This document shows positions 33,241 through 45,289 of a stretch of 64,000 bases of DNA, piece by piece (within the stretch, counting starts at the first letter, position 1; each line of letters begins with the position of its first letter). The stretch comes from Micromussa lordhowensis (lineage: Eukaryota; Cnidaria; Anthozoa; Scleractinia; Lobophylliidae), in assembly GCA_964020085.1 (NCBI GenBank), contig OZ026595.1, positions 12,456,151-12,520,150 on the forward strand, in the 5' to 3' direction. The notes below the pieces were generated by a model, which was given only the letters and a program-made list of their open reading frames with translations, ran no database searches and was not told the origin of the DNA. Made by a program: the position numbers and the translations under genes.

Positions 33241-34497
33241 CAAGCCAGAGAGGGTTGGAACTACTTTATTGTTAGCCAGTGCCATCATTTTTCTTTCTTT
33301 ACTTGGCCATCATTTTTCTTACGACAAGCAAGTCTTAACTTCGTTCCTAGCCATCAAAACAGATTTTTTTACAGGTTTGTCTACATGTATGATTAAGGCT
33401 TAGATTTTTCTTCAGTTTCTCTTGGTCTAATCTTGAACTGTAGGAGGTCTCGGCATAAGAGAGTTCCTAGACTTCTGGTTCTCTAAGTCGCCATCATCGT
33501 TTGCCACCATTTAAGAGTAATCCTGCTGGAAGCTGCCAAATGTTTCCATTCTCTTGTGGTCAGACTGCAGACTGTGCAGACCATGCATACTGTGTAGACC
33601 ATGCAGATGGAGTACATTTTTCCTTACACTAGTTTTCGTATTAATTTTACTTTTGACTCACATTTTTTGGTGAAACACAATGGTCACACAAAAACCTATC
33701 CCTGATATAATTCCTTTACAAAATGCCACTTTTTATGATGGATTATACTGACATTGATTGGCATGACCACTAACCACTCAATCTGACGGTGAATGGCCAT
33801 GTTTTCACGATGGCCATGTTTTCAGGTCGCTTAGCGGTAACCCTGCGATGGACTAGCATCCCATCCAGGGGAGGGGGGAGTAGAAATATTCCTAGTCGCT
33901 TCATTCTACTAAAACCGGGATAAGCTCCAGCTTGATGAGCCACTTGGCTAGTATGCAGACTTTACCTTACCTAGTGAGTGACAACCGGAACTACCGTGAA
34001 AACAGTTACTTTTCCAACTCAATTAAAGTCAAGTGAGTCAGAAAATTTCAATGGAATTCTCATAAATTTAAGCCACCAAACAAGGAAGCTCAAGTGAGTT
34101 GGTAATTAATTTCAGCCAATGAGGAATATATTGTGGTTATTTATTGTGGTTAGGGCTGTCAAATCAGAAATATAACAGCTACTCGCTTCTCCACTGGAAT
34201 TGCCGGGGTGTCTCGATGAAACAACCAACCAAATTGCAGACAAATATAATGGAACAAGATAATTTTGTTTTATCAACTGGGTTGATAATGTGAATTGGCC
34301 ACCGTAAAGAGATTCGAAGCGAATCAAGGAATCGTCGGAGCGAATCAAGGAATTGTGGGTTGTGTGGTTTATATACAGAAATATGGAGCTACGCTATTGG
34401 TTGGTGCCTGGCAACGTGAAAAACAACAGAATGAACTAGTTGAATGAAAAGCATTCGTTGATACCGTGAGGATTAAGAGTGCCAATTTGAAAACTAA
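33241..34497. other. No gene recognised; one dispersed-repeat-like block
   Basis: The block at about 33810-33975 (cgctta gcggtaaccc, then tgcgatggactagcatccca) resembles an interspersed repeat I have seen in marine invertebrate genomes, of unknown class. The rest is featureless. Confidence 0.35.
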
Positions 34498-34626
34498 ATT
34501 TTTGTTCAAGAGTTTTGTGGCTTTCTGTGCTTCCTTGATGTAGGGAGAGCAAGCAACATATGGCAGTCTGCAGCCTCTCCCTACATCAAGGAAGCGCAGA
34601 AAGCCGCAAAACTCTTGAACAAAAAT
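34498..34626. repeat. 50-bp inverted duplication at the pseudogene's 5' end
   Basis: 34498-34548 and 34576-34626 are inverted copies with about 3 mismatches and a 27-bp loop. The right arm is the first readable coding stretch of the pseudogene at 34567-35840 (SPYIKEAQKAAKLLNKN); the left arm encodes the same peptide on the minus strand. Confidence 0.85.
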
Positions 34627-35840
34627 CGTGGAACTGGCCTTCGCCCAAGAAGAGTACAAGGAAGAAGAATTGTACAGGCTATACAACAGAGTGGGTTGCA
34701 CAAAAACCTACTGCAGAGTTTCCTTGAGCTGGCAAATGACGAAAACTCTGGTGTGATCCCGCTTGTCAACAATAACACAGTAAAGGTCATACCAATCGCC
34801 ATGAAGAAAGATGGCATGGCAATAAAACCAGGTATGCAAGTTGATTCCAGACAAGGGTTAATAGTACCTGATTGTTGATGGCCAGCACATCAATCATGTA
34901 AAATTACGAACTCTGAGAAACGACCCTTTGCTGGTAGAGGAGCTGCGCGATCATTTGTCAGTTACTGCTTGCCGCAACAGAGATAGAATGGATGTGGACT
35001 CCATGTTAGAAATTTCAAGCGAAGAAGTCAGAAGGATTATCACAGACAATGTAAACACAACTGTACCAGAACAATTCCATCTTTATGAAGGCAACAGGAA
35101 AGGAATCCTTGAAAATCCAACAGCAGTCTGCATGGGTGACTTTGGGAGTGTTCACACAGATTGTCATCAACCCTCAGAAAGCACCTGACGAGGAATACCA
35201 AATGCAGCTTCAACTCTTTCACCAGTTCCTCTGCATTCTAACCAAAGCAACTGGGTTTCCTACCATTCTCTACAATTCCAAGCATGTCCAAACCAGAGAA
35301 AGATTCCAAGGTGATCAGCCGACAATTGGCGGAAATGCGAAAGTGGTGCAAAGAATTTGGCCAAAGTGTTTGCCAGGTAACCATACGTAATAAAAGTACC
35401 AAAGACAACCCAGGTACACTACTGATCAACTACTACTTTGCAAAGCCTTCTGAGCCACAACCTGTAGATTTTGATAACCTGCTCACCATGGCATCTGCTT
35501 CCGATGAAGATCCTGTTTCTCCCTCTTCTTTGAATTTGTTTTGTAAAGATGCATTTGTAGTAATCAAACCAGGATACCAGCCATCTCCACCCTTCTTTCT
35601 GGGCAAATGTAAGAACAACGTAAAAGCATCTGAGAGGAAACTAACAGTCTCCATCCACGCTCAAGATCAACTCCTCCCCTTCAATTTGTTGATGCGCAAC
35701 TCCAGTGCCAAATTGAAATCAGTGGCATAATGTATTGCGTAAAGCTGAGAATTGAGGATGATGTTGTGGCACCGGATGAAGATGAATATTCTAGTTGTGT
35801 CATCGATTGTTTGGACTATGGGGATCAGACAGCAGCATGA
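34567..35840 (+). pseudogene. Unrecognised intronless protein pseudogene
   Basis: A continuous protein-like reading is spread over three frames. KEAQKAAKLLNKNRGTGLRP to QGLIV lies at 34588-34866, then LRNDPLLVEELRDHLSVTAC to YEGNRKGILE to 35110. It continues FTQIVINPQKAPDEEYQMQL, then NKSTKDNPGTLLINYYFAKP to 35670, and an acidic end VVAPDEDEYSSCVIDCLDYG before TGA at 35838-35840. Frameshifts occur near 34870, 35120, 35300 and 35680. The lack of introns suggests a retrocopy or an old mobile-element gene. I do not recognise the family. Confidence 0.6.
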
Positions 35841-36168
35841 GAGTCAGCTGAGATTGGAGAAGATGTGTCAGAAGATGCAGAAGCATCTAATGAAGTCATT
35901 CAAGTGTGACCCTCAGAGTAAAAAGTGCGAACCACATGGTCTGGACGAACACCTTAACCCAAGATCAATCATTATGCCTGTTCTATGATTGACAGTCAAA
36001 TATCCACGCTTACTAAAGACACTTATGTCTCTATGGTTGATTAATACGAAAGATAAACTGCTGTTTGACACAAGTTGTACCATTAATTTTTTTGTGCCAC
36101 TGGACTGCACAGAACACATGAATTAACCAAATGCTCAGGACGGCAACTAACTAATAAAGGAACAAAAT
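35841..36168. other. Downstream of pseudogene, no gene
   Basis: Possibly its 3' UTR. Nothing else seen. Confidence 0.4.
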
Positions 36169-37374
36169 GTGACCTTTCACGCGAAAACATGCACTAACGG
36201 TTTTCCATTTCTGAACGCTTTTCCATTTCCAGACCGTTCGTAAGTCGTTTGAAAAAAATTTGCATCCGTTCGAACGACTTGGTCAACCGTTCACTAAATT
36301 TCTCAGTCCGTTCGAACGGTTTGGTCAACCATTCGCTAAATTTCTCAGTCCGTTCGAACGGTTTGTTTAACCGTTCGATTAGAAAGCCAACTGCCGTTAG
36401 AACAGCTTGGTCAACCGTTCGTAAACAAAAAGTCAGGAACCCTTTCAAACTCCCTTTGACTTGTTCAGTCTAAAATTATTTGTCTGTTCAAACTTCTTCT
36501 TTACTAAATAAGAAATGTGACTATAAACAAACTATGGGTCAAAGAATACTGTTCAAATTCCCAAATAGATGCAACCAAATGAAAGAAACATCACAGGTAG
36601 TTCAATAACAATAAATTTTCAGATAAGGCTTTAAACCTTATCTAAAAGCACAAAAATGCAGACAGACCTGCTTAACTTTGCTGATGACCGCATAAAATTA
36701 TTCACACAAAAAGGAAAGCGTGGCGAGTTTTTCCCTACAAGTTATTTTATCGGCCGGGGCTAAATTGCGATCATGCTAAAAGCTGAATTCAACTTCAAAC
36801 TTATACTGTACATTACCATTTTGGTATTCCAAAGTCTGCAAAGTCCAGGCAGCTGATTTTTAAAATCCTCTATGTGCATTCAAAACTCACTTGATTGTCT
36901 TGTTTTTGCTGCGGTTGAAGGAAAAATTATCCACCAGAAAGGTTTGAGGGTGCCATTCACTTTGATCTTCCATTCTGAGGCCACCTAAACATCAATTTAT
37001 GTTTTTCCTTTCCATTGTAAGCGTTAAAGAAGTAATTCGTCCGTATTAGGAATGAAAACAAGACCCTGGAAGTTTGTTTATTTGGCCCGCTACGCGCCAT
37101 GATTACCTGCACTTTTTGAGCGCGTGATATTAAGACAAAACAAACGGTCTTTCAAGAAATATTTCTACTTTAGATAGGATTTCCTCGTTTTCAAGCACAT
37201 CATCAAGTAGCTCACAATCCGTCATGATGAAACTATTCACTAGAATTTTATCTCCAGTGAATTTAGCTTTGTTGTCAAGACAACACGCTCTTTAGTCCAC
37301 GTGATCGATCTAAGCCCATTGAATGGTTTTGCGTTACAGACCTGTCAAAACTTATGCAAATTTGGCAAGATCAA

Positions 37375-38038
37375 TAGGCCATTTCAGAAACGTGAGAGGA
37401 CTCAAGTCGCCTTTATTTAAAAATAAAATTTTAAAAGACCCAGGGTAATCCAATCAGGAGGCGAATGGCCAGCCTGCTATCAACAGGAGCCCTGGGTTGA
37501 AATAAAAATACACATACTATATACATCACAAATAAAAATATACATACATATAAAAAATAGGTTAAAAATACAATGTAGAATATTAAAAGTTATTATAAAA
37601 ACTATTATACATTTACAGAGTAAAATTATTAAAAACAGTGCAGCCATGGTAGTAAAAAGCGCGACTGGGAAAGAGTATGGTTGTTTTCCGTTTTTTTTGA
37701 AAAACTAAGATATTCAAATGAAAGATCAACTAAATTTGAGAGTCTTAACCACGAATAGGGGTATTTGGAGGAGGAAAATGGCAAAATGGTAGCTCTTCAA
37801 ATATCACCCAAAATAGAGAGTTTGTATGGATTGGGTAGACAGGCCACAAAATTATAAGGGTTTCTATGGAATTTCGCAACTTTTGGAAGGCTCCCATTTG
37901 GACAATTTTCCTTTGAAAACTCTTAAACTTGGTTGGGTAGCTTTTCATTCATAAACCTTTCAGTTGCAATGTTTAGATTTTCAATCTAATCAATATAAGA
38001 AACTCGCCCCAGTGCTCTCACGTTTCTGTAATGGGCTA
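37375..38038. mobile_element. TA-flanked MITE nested in element B
   Basis: TIRs read TAGGCCATTTCAGAAACGTG on the left and, inverted, TAGCCCATTACAGAAACGTG on the right, each about 27 bp. The interior holds a ccagggt...accctggg-like inverted motif near 37440-37500 and AT-rich DNA. Non-autonomous mariner-like by its TA flanks; class inferred. Confidence 0.65.
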
Positions 38039-38539
38039 TGTGCGAGATATGATTTTTTCGACAAGGCCTGCAGAATGCTTTAGACAAGGAACATCTCAAA
38101 AGCAACTTGCCGACACGTTCGAAACACAAAACTTATCCTTGAAGTAAAAAAGCGGCGCACCATAGAAACTTTGATAAACAACTTTTTCGTAAAGCAAAGA
38201 GCATTTTACCGTTTGAATGAATTATCTTGCTTAAATGTAACCAGAGTTTTTTTTTTTCGACGAGGATCGAGCTAAGAATGCTAAATTCAGACAACAGACA
38301 TTTCGTAAATGACTTGCTGACACAAGCCGAAACTCAGCTCCTTATAAAAACAAAGTTTATGTGTTAAAATAGGAACTTCAAGCGACTGTTTTATTTTTCT
38401 TCCCATCATTGGTAGCTTACGATCAAGCAAGTGTCAAAGAAACAGTAGTATCTCGGTGAATGTGCGAATTAAGTGATCGAAAACTTGAAATATGATAGCT
38501 TTTTATTGATCGGCATACCGCAAAGAAGTTCTTGCGGTT

Positions 38540-38860
38540 TGAACATCCGTTCTAACGTTTTGACAAACCATTCGGTAAAATTCATAAATCATTCGAACGT
38601 TTTGGCAAACCGTTTGGTGGATTTCATAAAAATAATTAATCATTTTAATGTTTAGGCAAACCGTTCGGTGGATTTCATAAATTGTTCAAATGTTTTGTTA
38701 AACCGTTCGGAAAATTTCATACGCCATTCGAACATTTTGGCAAACCGTTCGGTGGATTTCATAAATCGTTCGAACGTTTTGGCAAACCGTTCGGAAAATT
38801 TCATAAGCCGTTCAAACGTTTTGGCAAACCGTTAATACTTAACAAACCGTTTAAAATGGC
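38540..38860 (+). repeat. 42-bp tandem array of ttcgaacgttttggcaaaccg units (element B, right)
   Basis: About seven imperfect units, alternating cattcgaacg with ttttggcaaaccgttcgg. The period is divisible by three, so it opens a repetitive frame (FGKPFGKFHKPFERF-type). I read this as a by-product of the array, not as a gene. Confidence 0.8.
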
Positions 38861-38967
38861 TTCAAAAACTCATTAATAATTCATAAGCACATGAGCCTAT
38901 CAGAGACGTCAAATTGATCACGTGCATGAACCTTTATACCTGGTACAAAAATGAGAACGACTACCAT

Positions 38968-39034
38968 GATCTTTATATAAAGATCACACGTAATCTTTAT
39001 ATAAAGATCTCCGTGTGATCTTTATATAAAGATC
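38968..39034. repeat. Three copies of the palindrome GATCTTTATATAAAGATC
   Basis: Copies at 38968-38985, 38992-39010 (first base changed) and 39017-39034, spaced about 24-25 bp. Each is self-complementary. It lies between the right array and right TIR of element B. Confidence 0.9.
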
Positions 39035-39508
39035 TCAATCAATTGTTCTCAATGCACGCGTTTTCTCGGGTTTTCGAAGCCGCAGAAGAATTCGCATGCA
39101 CATGTTTTCTCGGGTTTTTGAAACAATAGAAAAATTCGCAGGTAGGTGTTATCGCGGATTTTTGAAGCTATTTTTGAAGCTGTTCAAAACACTCGCAGCA
39201 CGTGTTTTAAACAGTACTTGGTAAACCGTTCATAGACCGTTCGTTGGCCTTTCATGTCAGATGTTTAACGGAAAACCGTTAGTGTACGTTTTCGCGTGAA
39301 AGGTCACAAATGAGAAAGGACCTTGGTATCAGGCGATTTGTAGAAATTAAGGGCATCAGGTAAGCTAATTGTGATTGGTTAACTTTCCACTTGATATCTA
39401 CCATATTTTGAATGACAGCAGTTTAAACAACTGTCACAATAAGCTACTTGAAAACGATACTTTTCCAGTTAACGTTTTAATGCCAGCGAACAGATATTTA
39501 GCAATTAT

Positions 39509-39920
39509 TGAATGAGGCTGATTAGGATATGAAGAATTCTGCAGAACAAGGAGGGTGTTATCCACAGAGGCCGAAGGCCGAGGTGGATAATACCCTCAGA
39601 GATCTGCAGAACTATTCATATCCTACGAAATCCGAATTCAATAATTGCTTTATTATTCATTCAAAATATTTCCCCGTTCTTAAAGGAGTTTCGCCATTTC
39701 GCTCTCTGTTTTTTCATTCACTAAAAATAACATAATATCATCCCCCAGGTTTTCTCGGTCAACGGTTCAATAATCTGCAGCGGCTGCACTTTTGACGTCA
39801 CTGATTCAATATGGCGAAGATTCTTTCCAAATTTGGTGAACAGCAGCCGGTTATGGTAAATTATGTGTGTGGTTTTAATCAATCAGAAACGGGGAAATAT
39901 TTTGAATGAATAATAATATA
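39509..39920. mobile_element. Foldback hairpin element with ggccgaaggcc loop
   Basis: Arms of about 60 bp (39505-39563 against about 39582-39643) flank a loop containing aggccgaaggccg. Farther right, ttattcattcaaaatatttc (39652-39671) is inverted at about 39889-39911. So a second, wider inverted repeat encloses the right half. No coding. Confidence 0.72.
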
Positions 39921-40292
39921 AAATATATCGTAGCAAGCAACATATGAAAAATGGCCGATACTTTAATTTCCGGGATATTTGTAACTGGATTTTACGGGAT
40001 ACGGGATATTTGGTTAAAAAATTACAGGGCTCTACGGGATATTAAGACCCCCTAATGGGGCCTCGCAAATGATATACAAATGTCCTCCATCATCTGTAAA
40101 CTTTTTGCAGTGATTCTACTGACTGCCAGCTAAAGCTTTTGAAATCATTGTATTAGTTAACATTGCAGGCGCATATATCGTTTTACATTACACTAAAAAA
40201 ACTGAATCAAATCTTAGCATTAAAATGTTGGCCATACACCAAACTTTTTGGGCTTGTTCAAGCTGATACAGTTTGACACTTGAATGATATTA

Positions 40293-42560
40293 GTGGCAGC
40301 GCATTTATGACCTATTTTAACTGTTTAGAGTTCAGTGGCAGGGATCATTTCAATGGCGAATTTCGTTCTTTGTTCACGGAATTTTTCGATGAAAGTTTGC
40401 TCGAAAGTTCAATCGAAATTTCCCGGCTTGTCGAGTGATAATTTGCTAGAACAAAGGACAATATTTCTTCGAATTTTCGATAAGTTAATGAAAAATCGCA
40501 AGCACTAATGATAATTCGCCAGCCTATACACAAAATTTTGCAAGGCACAAAACGGCAGTTCACCAGCACTTGTGCAATTTTCTTTTTGTGGTTGATCCAT
40601 ATGTATGAAAAAACTGTTGTGTAACTTACACAAGATAAATTTGTTTGAAAAATTCATGCCAGAGAACACAGTATGCAATCATTGATCACCGTATAAGAGG
40701 ATATCATACAGTATTATCTATGAAATATGTTACTTGAATTTCACATGCCTAAAATTTGCAAAAGGTTTTCCAGCAGGTTCATTCTCTTGAGTTCAGTTTC
40801 ATACGCAGAGAAGAAGACAGCAAGCTTAGATCGTTCCACAAACAAAAGAAAAACATATACAGTTCTGGGAATTATTTAAGCCGCTAACGAATCAGCCACA
40901 AAAAACTTGAGAGGAACTTTCAATCAAAACACACCTTTCTCCAGCTACATGCAGATAATTATGCCACGCATTTTTAATTGATGATTCCCGTGTTTTGCAA
41001 AGTGACAGCGATACATATCGCACACCAAAACAGCCTAAACTTCATAAACAAGGGTTATCAAAGCCTGCTTTGAACATAAAAGTTCCTAGGTTCTTTACGT
41101 TTATAGAAAACAAGAATGTTGTCAATGCTGAATGCTCACGAAACCATTCAGCTGTTGTATATTCCATCCCAGCCCCATTGTGGTCATTTGTTATAAAAGT
41201 ACTGGGGTGCATTGCTTTTGCAGTATGTTCTTTGGGACTCTTAAACTTACAGGGACAAACAATTCTGGAAGACCTACATTACAGTAGTACAACCATGATT
41301 CGTTTCTCACATTTGTTTCGAGTTTTTAACCTAAGAGGCCTTGTCGGTGGTGAGACCTTCGCGTGGCAGATGAACTTATGGCAATCCCATGTTTTGCAAG
41401 CTTCTTCTGGATCTATTGGCTTTTCATCTTGCCATTTTTGTGTATCTACTGATCTATAAATACTATTGCATCTGTAGACAGCTTTGCTGCTCTTCTTGAG
41501 CAGGGTATATCTGACACGGAATCAGTAATTCATACATGTAGCTCAAATTCTTCGCTCATTATATTATCGTTCAAAAATTCGTGATGAATTATCACACACA
41601 GCAAATTATTGTTCAAAAATTTGTGCAGACTGAACAATAGGTGTCACAAAAATACGGGGAAATTTCCTTGAAATGTTGTTTCAAGCGAAATTTCTTCAAA
41701 AAGCCAAGAAAAGCCAGGAATTTTGTCGAAATTTTGCACGATACTGTAACTGCAAATAGACTAAATGTTGGCTTTTTTTACCTAATATTAGTGACAGGGC
41801 ATTTGTGATCTGTGGGAGTTCCGTGTTAAAGCTGGTTAAATGGCTGATACTTGAGAGGTATTTGCAATACTATGGAAACGATTTTGGTCTTGTATTGTAA
41901 TCATCTTCGAATTAGTGGCAGTGCATTTGTGATCTATTTTAACTGTTTGGAGTTCAGTGTTAGGGACTGATACATGTTAACTCTAAAGTTGTAAAGTTAT
42001 TTGATGTCAACAATATGAATTACTGATACAGAGATGTTCTTATTGTTAAGAAGATTGGTTTCTTGCGTAGGGCTGGCCTTTGGAACAGAAAAGTCCAAGC
42101 TAAAGGTCAAAATCCTAAGGCACTCCACGCCAAATTTGACGGTGGGTTGAGCTCCTGAAATATTATATTTCAGAAACTAAAGTGAACAGTTTCATTGAGG
42201 CCACTGTAGCATTTGTCGAAGAAGTCTATAATAAAGAACACCACAGTCTAACCTCTAAAGCTCTTGATAACGTCAGATTATAAGTTTCAAACCGTAGGCG
42301 TGGAATCCAACGCAAGAAAATCCTACTCCTAAAGACAAACTAACTCTTCATGTTACGCAAACAACAGTGAACAAGCATGAGCCACATTGGAAGTAGAATT
42401 CCACAAAGCGGCGAGAACTTGCAGCGGGGAGAACTTGCTAGAACTTCACAAACTGAAATCTAATCTGAGCATTAATATATTGCCCATGTAGAGACAAAAC
42501 ATTTTGAGCCTGTTCAACAATAACTTTGACACTTGTAATTGTATGATGAGCTATCATATC
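40293..42560. repeat. Degenerate direct repeats and CGAAATTTTCG-type words
   Basis: The phrase 'gtggcagcgcatttatgacc' with 'attttaactgtttagagttc' near 40293-40350 recurs in altered form near 41790-41840 and 41915-41965. 'aaatcttagcattaaaatgt' near 40209 recurs near 42456. Words such as cgaaatttc and ttcgaattttcga cluster at 40356-40530 and 41640-41750. The right cluster ends in GATACTGTAA (41745), like an inverted mariner-type terminus. It is probably another decayed word element, but no matching left TIR was found. Confidence 0.45.
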
Positions 42561-43190
42561 GCAAGGTCACACAACAGCTCTCGCGGAAAGCTTATGACTA
42601 TTTATTGTACATTTGATCATCGTAAAAATCTCTTATGACACCGCAATCTTGTAAGCCTCTAAAATATTTTGATAGCAACAGATTGTTAGTTTCACAGACA
42701 AAAATCTTTGGGCCTGGGTTCAATCCGAGAGGTCCTCAGACACTTAGACATTTGCGTAGCCAATGAAATTGAGAACAGTCTAATAGAGAACATATTTGAA
42801 GAAGGAAAAAAGTTTGATAGTAGAACATGATTTTTTTGCAAAATAGTTCCATACTGGATGTATTTTGACCAAGGCAAGGACTTTAAGATAACTCCGGAAC
42901 TGTCCGAAAAAGTGCAATATTCCCCCAACCAGGCAATCAAAAACAGCTTAAATGAAGCAATACTACTTATGTGAACAAAAGAGGCTTTACTTTCAAGCTT
43001 TCAAGTAATCAAGACTTAATTCTGTATAAAGATGATTTGAATTTTTAACGCGCCACCAGTAAAAATACCCCATTTTAAGAATATGCCGACGCGTAAACAA
43101 GCATGGTGACCCCAATCTTTATTCCATTTTTGTAATGGTTATATCATTAATGTTAACTATGCCAAATTTCAAAAAAAGTTTGATAGTAGA
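42561..43190. other. No gene recognised
   Basis: One short dispersed duplication (aaaaaagtttgatagtagaac near 42809 and 43176). Nothing else supported. Confidence 0.4.
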
Positions 43191-43192
43191 AC

Positions 43193-43470
43193 AATTTGAA
43201 GGGAATTACTTTAAATGTTTTTCTCATCCACTTAGAAAAATCTCGCATCCATTTAACGATTTGAGCAAACCGTTTAAACATTTTCCTCATCTGTTTACAA
43301 AATACAAGTATCCATTTAACGTTTTCGACAAACCGTTTACACGCTTTTATCAACCATTTACAAAAATTTTGTATCCATTTAATGATTTGGGCAAAGCTTT
43401 TAAACGGTTTCCTCATCTGTTTAATTGAAACGGGTATCCGTTTAACGTTTTAAGCAAAGGTTTAGATGGT
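43193..43470. repeat. Word array C: catttaacg/aaaccgtttaaac units
   Basis: Alternating units 'catccatttaacgattt' and 'caaaccgtttaaacattt' over about 280 bp. Layout matches the array of element B (cattcgaacg...caaaccgttcgg), but TTCGAA is consistently replaced by TTTAAA. A repetitive frame results (PFNDLSKPFKHFPHLF-type), judged not a gene. The partner array and TIRs were not found. Confidence 0.7.
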
Positions 43471-44938
43471 TAATTTTCCAATTAAAAATGAAACACTCGT
43501 TTAATCTAGGTGAGTACGAGTCAAGAAATTAGCCGTGATATTAAACTCGATTGTAAACTCTTAATAAAAAATAAACAAACACACGGATAGCAAGTGCCTT
43601 TCAGTTTTCAAATCATTAAAACAGTTAGAAATAACTTTCAAAATGAATTACATGAAATGCGTCAAAGGCGACCAAAAGATAGTATTTGAACGGATAACAC
43701 ATTTGAAACTGATAGCAAATAATTTACAATGTACACTTGAAACAGTAAAGCAAAACTTCAAAACTTCAGAGCATTTCCTTAATTCTACAACGAACTCGTC
43801 AAAAGCTTAACATTGTCTATAAGCTAATTAGTTTCTTCTGTTGGAAAGATTGTCTGGTAAAGAAAAACACAGATAAACAAAACTTGATCATACTCGCACC
43901 AGTTTGCTTGATTGAGGACATGACCACATTCCGCACTAACCCAGAAACATTTCCCATTTACACTTCAAGTGACACATTATTTTGTAGAAATATATTTGTC
44001 AAATTTGCTGTGCTGTAATTATATGCACGGGAACAGGACACAGACTGTAGCCATAAAAACAACGTATTGAAGCAAGAAACCCAAAAGCGTGCATGACCAA
44101 GATAATGAGAGACCCTGAGAACGAGGTTGCGAGTCGGTCGCGTAAGCAAGCAGCATGTCAAACGGCATCAAGTGACAACATGAAAGCCTCAACAAAATGG
44201 CCTGAACAAGAAAACCGGCAGAGCGATAGAGATAGGAAAGCTGTATCATGATGAATCAGTGAATGGGGAAAATTAGCCGTAATCTTGAACAATGTTAACA
44301 GTTTGACGATCGTTTGCAAAAATTGAACAGGCAGGCATAGTTCGCTTTCTTTATTTTAAGGTATACTTACGATTTCCCGGTAATGGATACTTTAGCAAGT
44401 TTTTGGGTTTTTATAATCATGTATTAATGGATGGAATCCCCTAAACTTTGTTACATAATTTAGAGTGGTCACTCATTATTAAACACAACATTTTCTGTCT
44501 ACAGGATTCCTGTTTATTGGAGTTTATCGATTGTTTTTAACAGCGATACCACTCTTTATTAAATCCATTTTGAAATCACTAGTTATCCTTGTAATGTGAT
44601 TGGTTCTCAGCGGTGCGATTTATTCACAAATCGCACTATCTTCAGCTCTAAATCACATTTTTCTCAGCCAATGAGAATGGGACAGTAAAACAAAACAACC
44701 AATCAGATTTTAAGGCTATTTAAACTCACCAATCGCATTGCAGGAAAATAAAACACAAAAAAGCCATTGTTTGTCAAACTTGGCAACTTGGTTCAATAAA
44801 TATTGGTCCTGAGCAAAATCTTGTTCCTGAATTTAGGCTATTAAATTGTGCAATTTAAAAATGGATCTAATAAAGTGGTAATTGAACTTTGGGTCATGCA
44901 ATTTTGGTCTGAAATCATACTTGTGATTTCAAATATAT
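43471..44938. other. No gene recognised
   Basis: A short gagaccctgagaacgaggtt stretch at 44108 resembles a frequent coral interspersed repeat (from memory). The region 44570-44760 has repeated caatca/attggt motifs without coding. Confidence 0.35.
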
Positions 44939-45012
44939 TATAAACATATGCACATACGCGTATACACATATACATATACGCGTATATACGGATATACTGT
45001 ACATACGCGTCT
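44939..45012. repeat. atgcacatacgcgtata minisatellite
   Basis: Imperfect units of about 22 bp made of alternating purine-pyrimidine words (acatacgcgtatacacatat). Same word type as at 59011-59117 and 60925-60968. Confidence 0.7.
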
Positions 45013-45289
45013 GATGTGTCTTTGTTATTCAAGACGAAAACTTTTCTTTGTGTTTCATTATTGTGGAAGACAAAGAGTGTAAAAAAGCGACGAGCCGACA
45101 ACAGAAAATTAACATATTGCACAAAGCTAATGGAGATCATGTTACAAACACACACGTCGCATCGAACGAAAAGATCAGCAGTTCATCTGCTATATCTTTT
45201 GCTGTTAATGAATCAGAACGTAAAGAAAAATGTTACTTAAACCCGGCATTTAAACGTGTGAATCATCTGGCGATTTACTAAGCGAATAT

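Larger units (their letters stand above)
36169..39308. mobile_element. Word element B: CCGTTCGAACGG arrays, long TIRs
   Basis: Inverted ends of about 38 bp: GTGACCTTTCACGCGAAAAC at 36169 and its inverse ending 39307, with two mismatches by eye. The left array (36230-36425) has AACCGTTCG / CCGTTCGAACGG words. The right array (38540-38850) is a 42-bp tandem (ttcataaatcgttcgaacg, then ttttggcaaaccgttcgg). The interior 36560-37110 is homologous to element A. A separate TA-flanked MITE (37375-38038) is nested inside. Target duplication is unclear (perhaps aaat). No protein is recognised. Confidence 0.72.

Noticed and set aside
38682..38876. Open frame with FGKPF/FHKPF repeats on the plus strand
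   Set aside because: Produced by a 42-bp tandem whose period is divisible by three. No start context, and the related array C gives a different peptide.
40995..41459. 154-codon plus-strand frame with possible hydrophobic segments
   Set aside because: No recognisable domain, lies within a decayed repeat region and has no splice or promoter support. Not reported as a gene.
43135..43428. Open frame with KPFKHFPHLF-type repeats
   Set aside because: Same reason: a by-product of a non-coding word array. The opposite strand is open as well.
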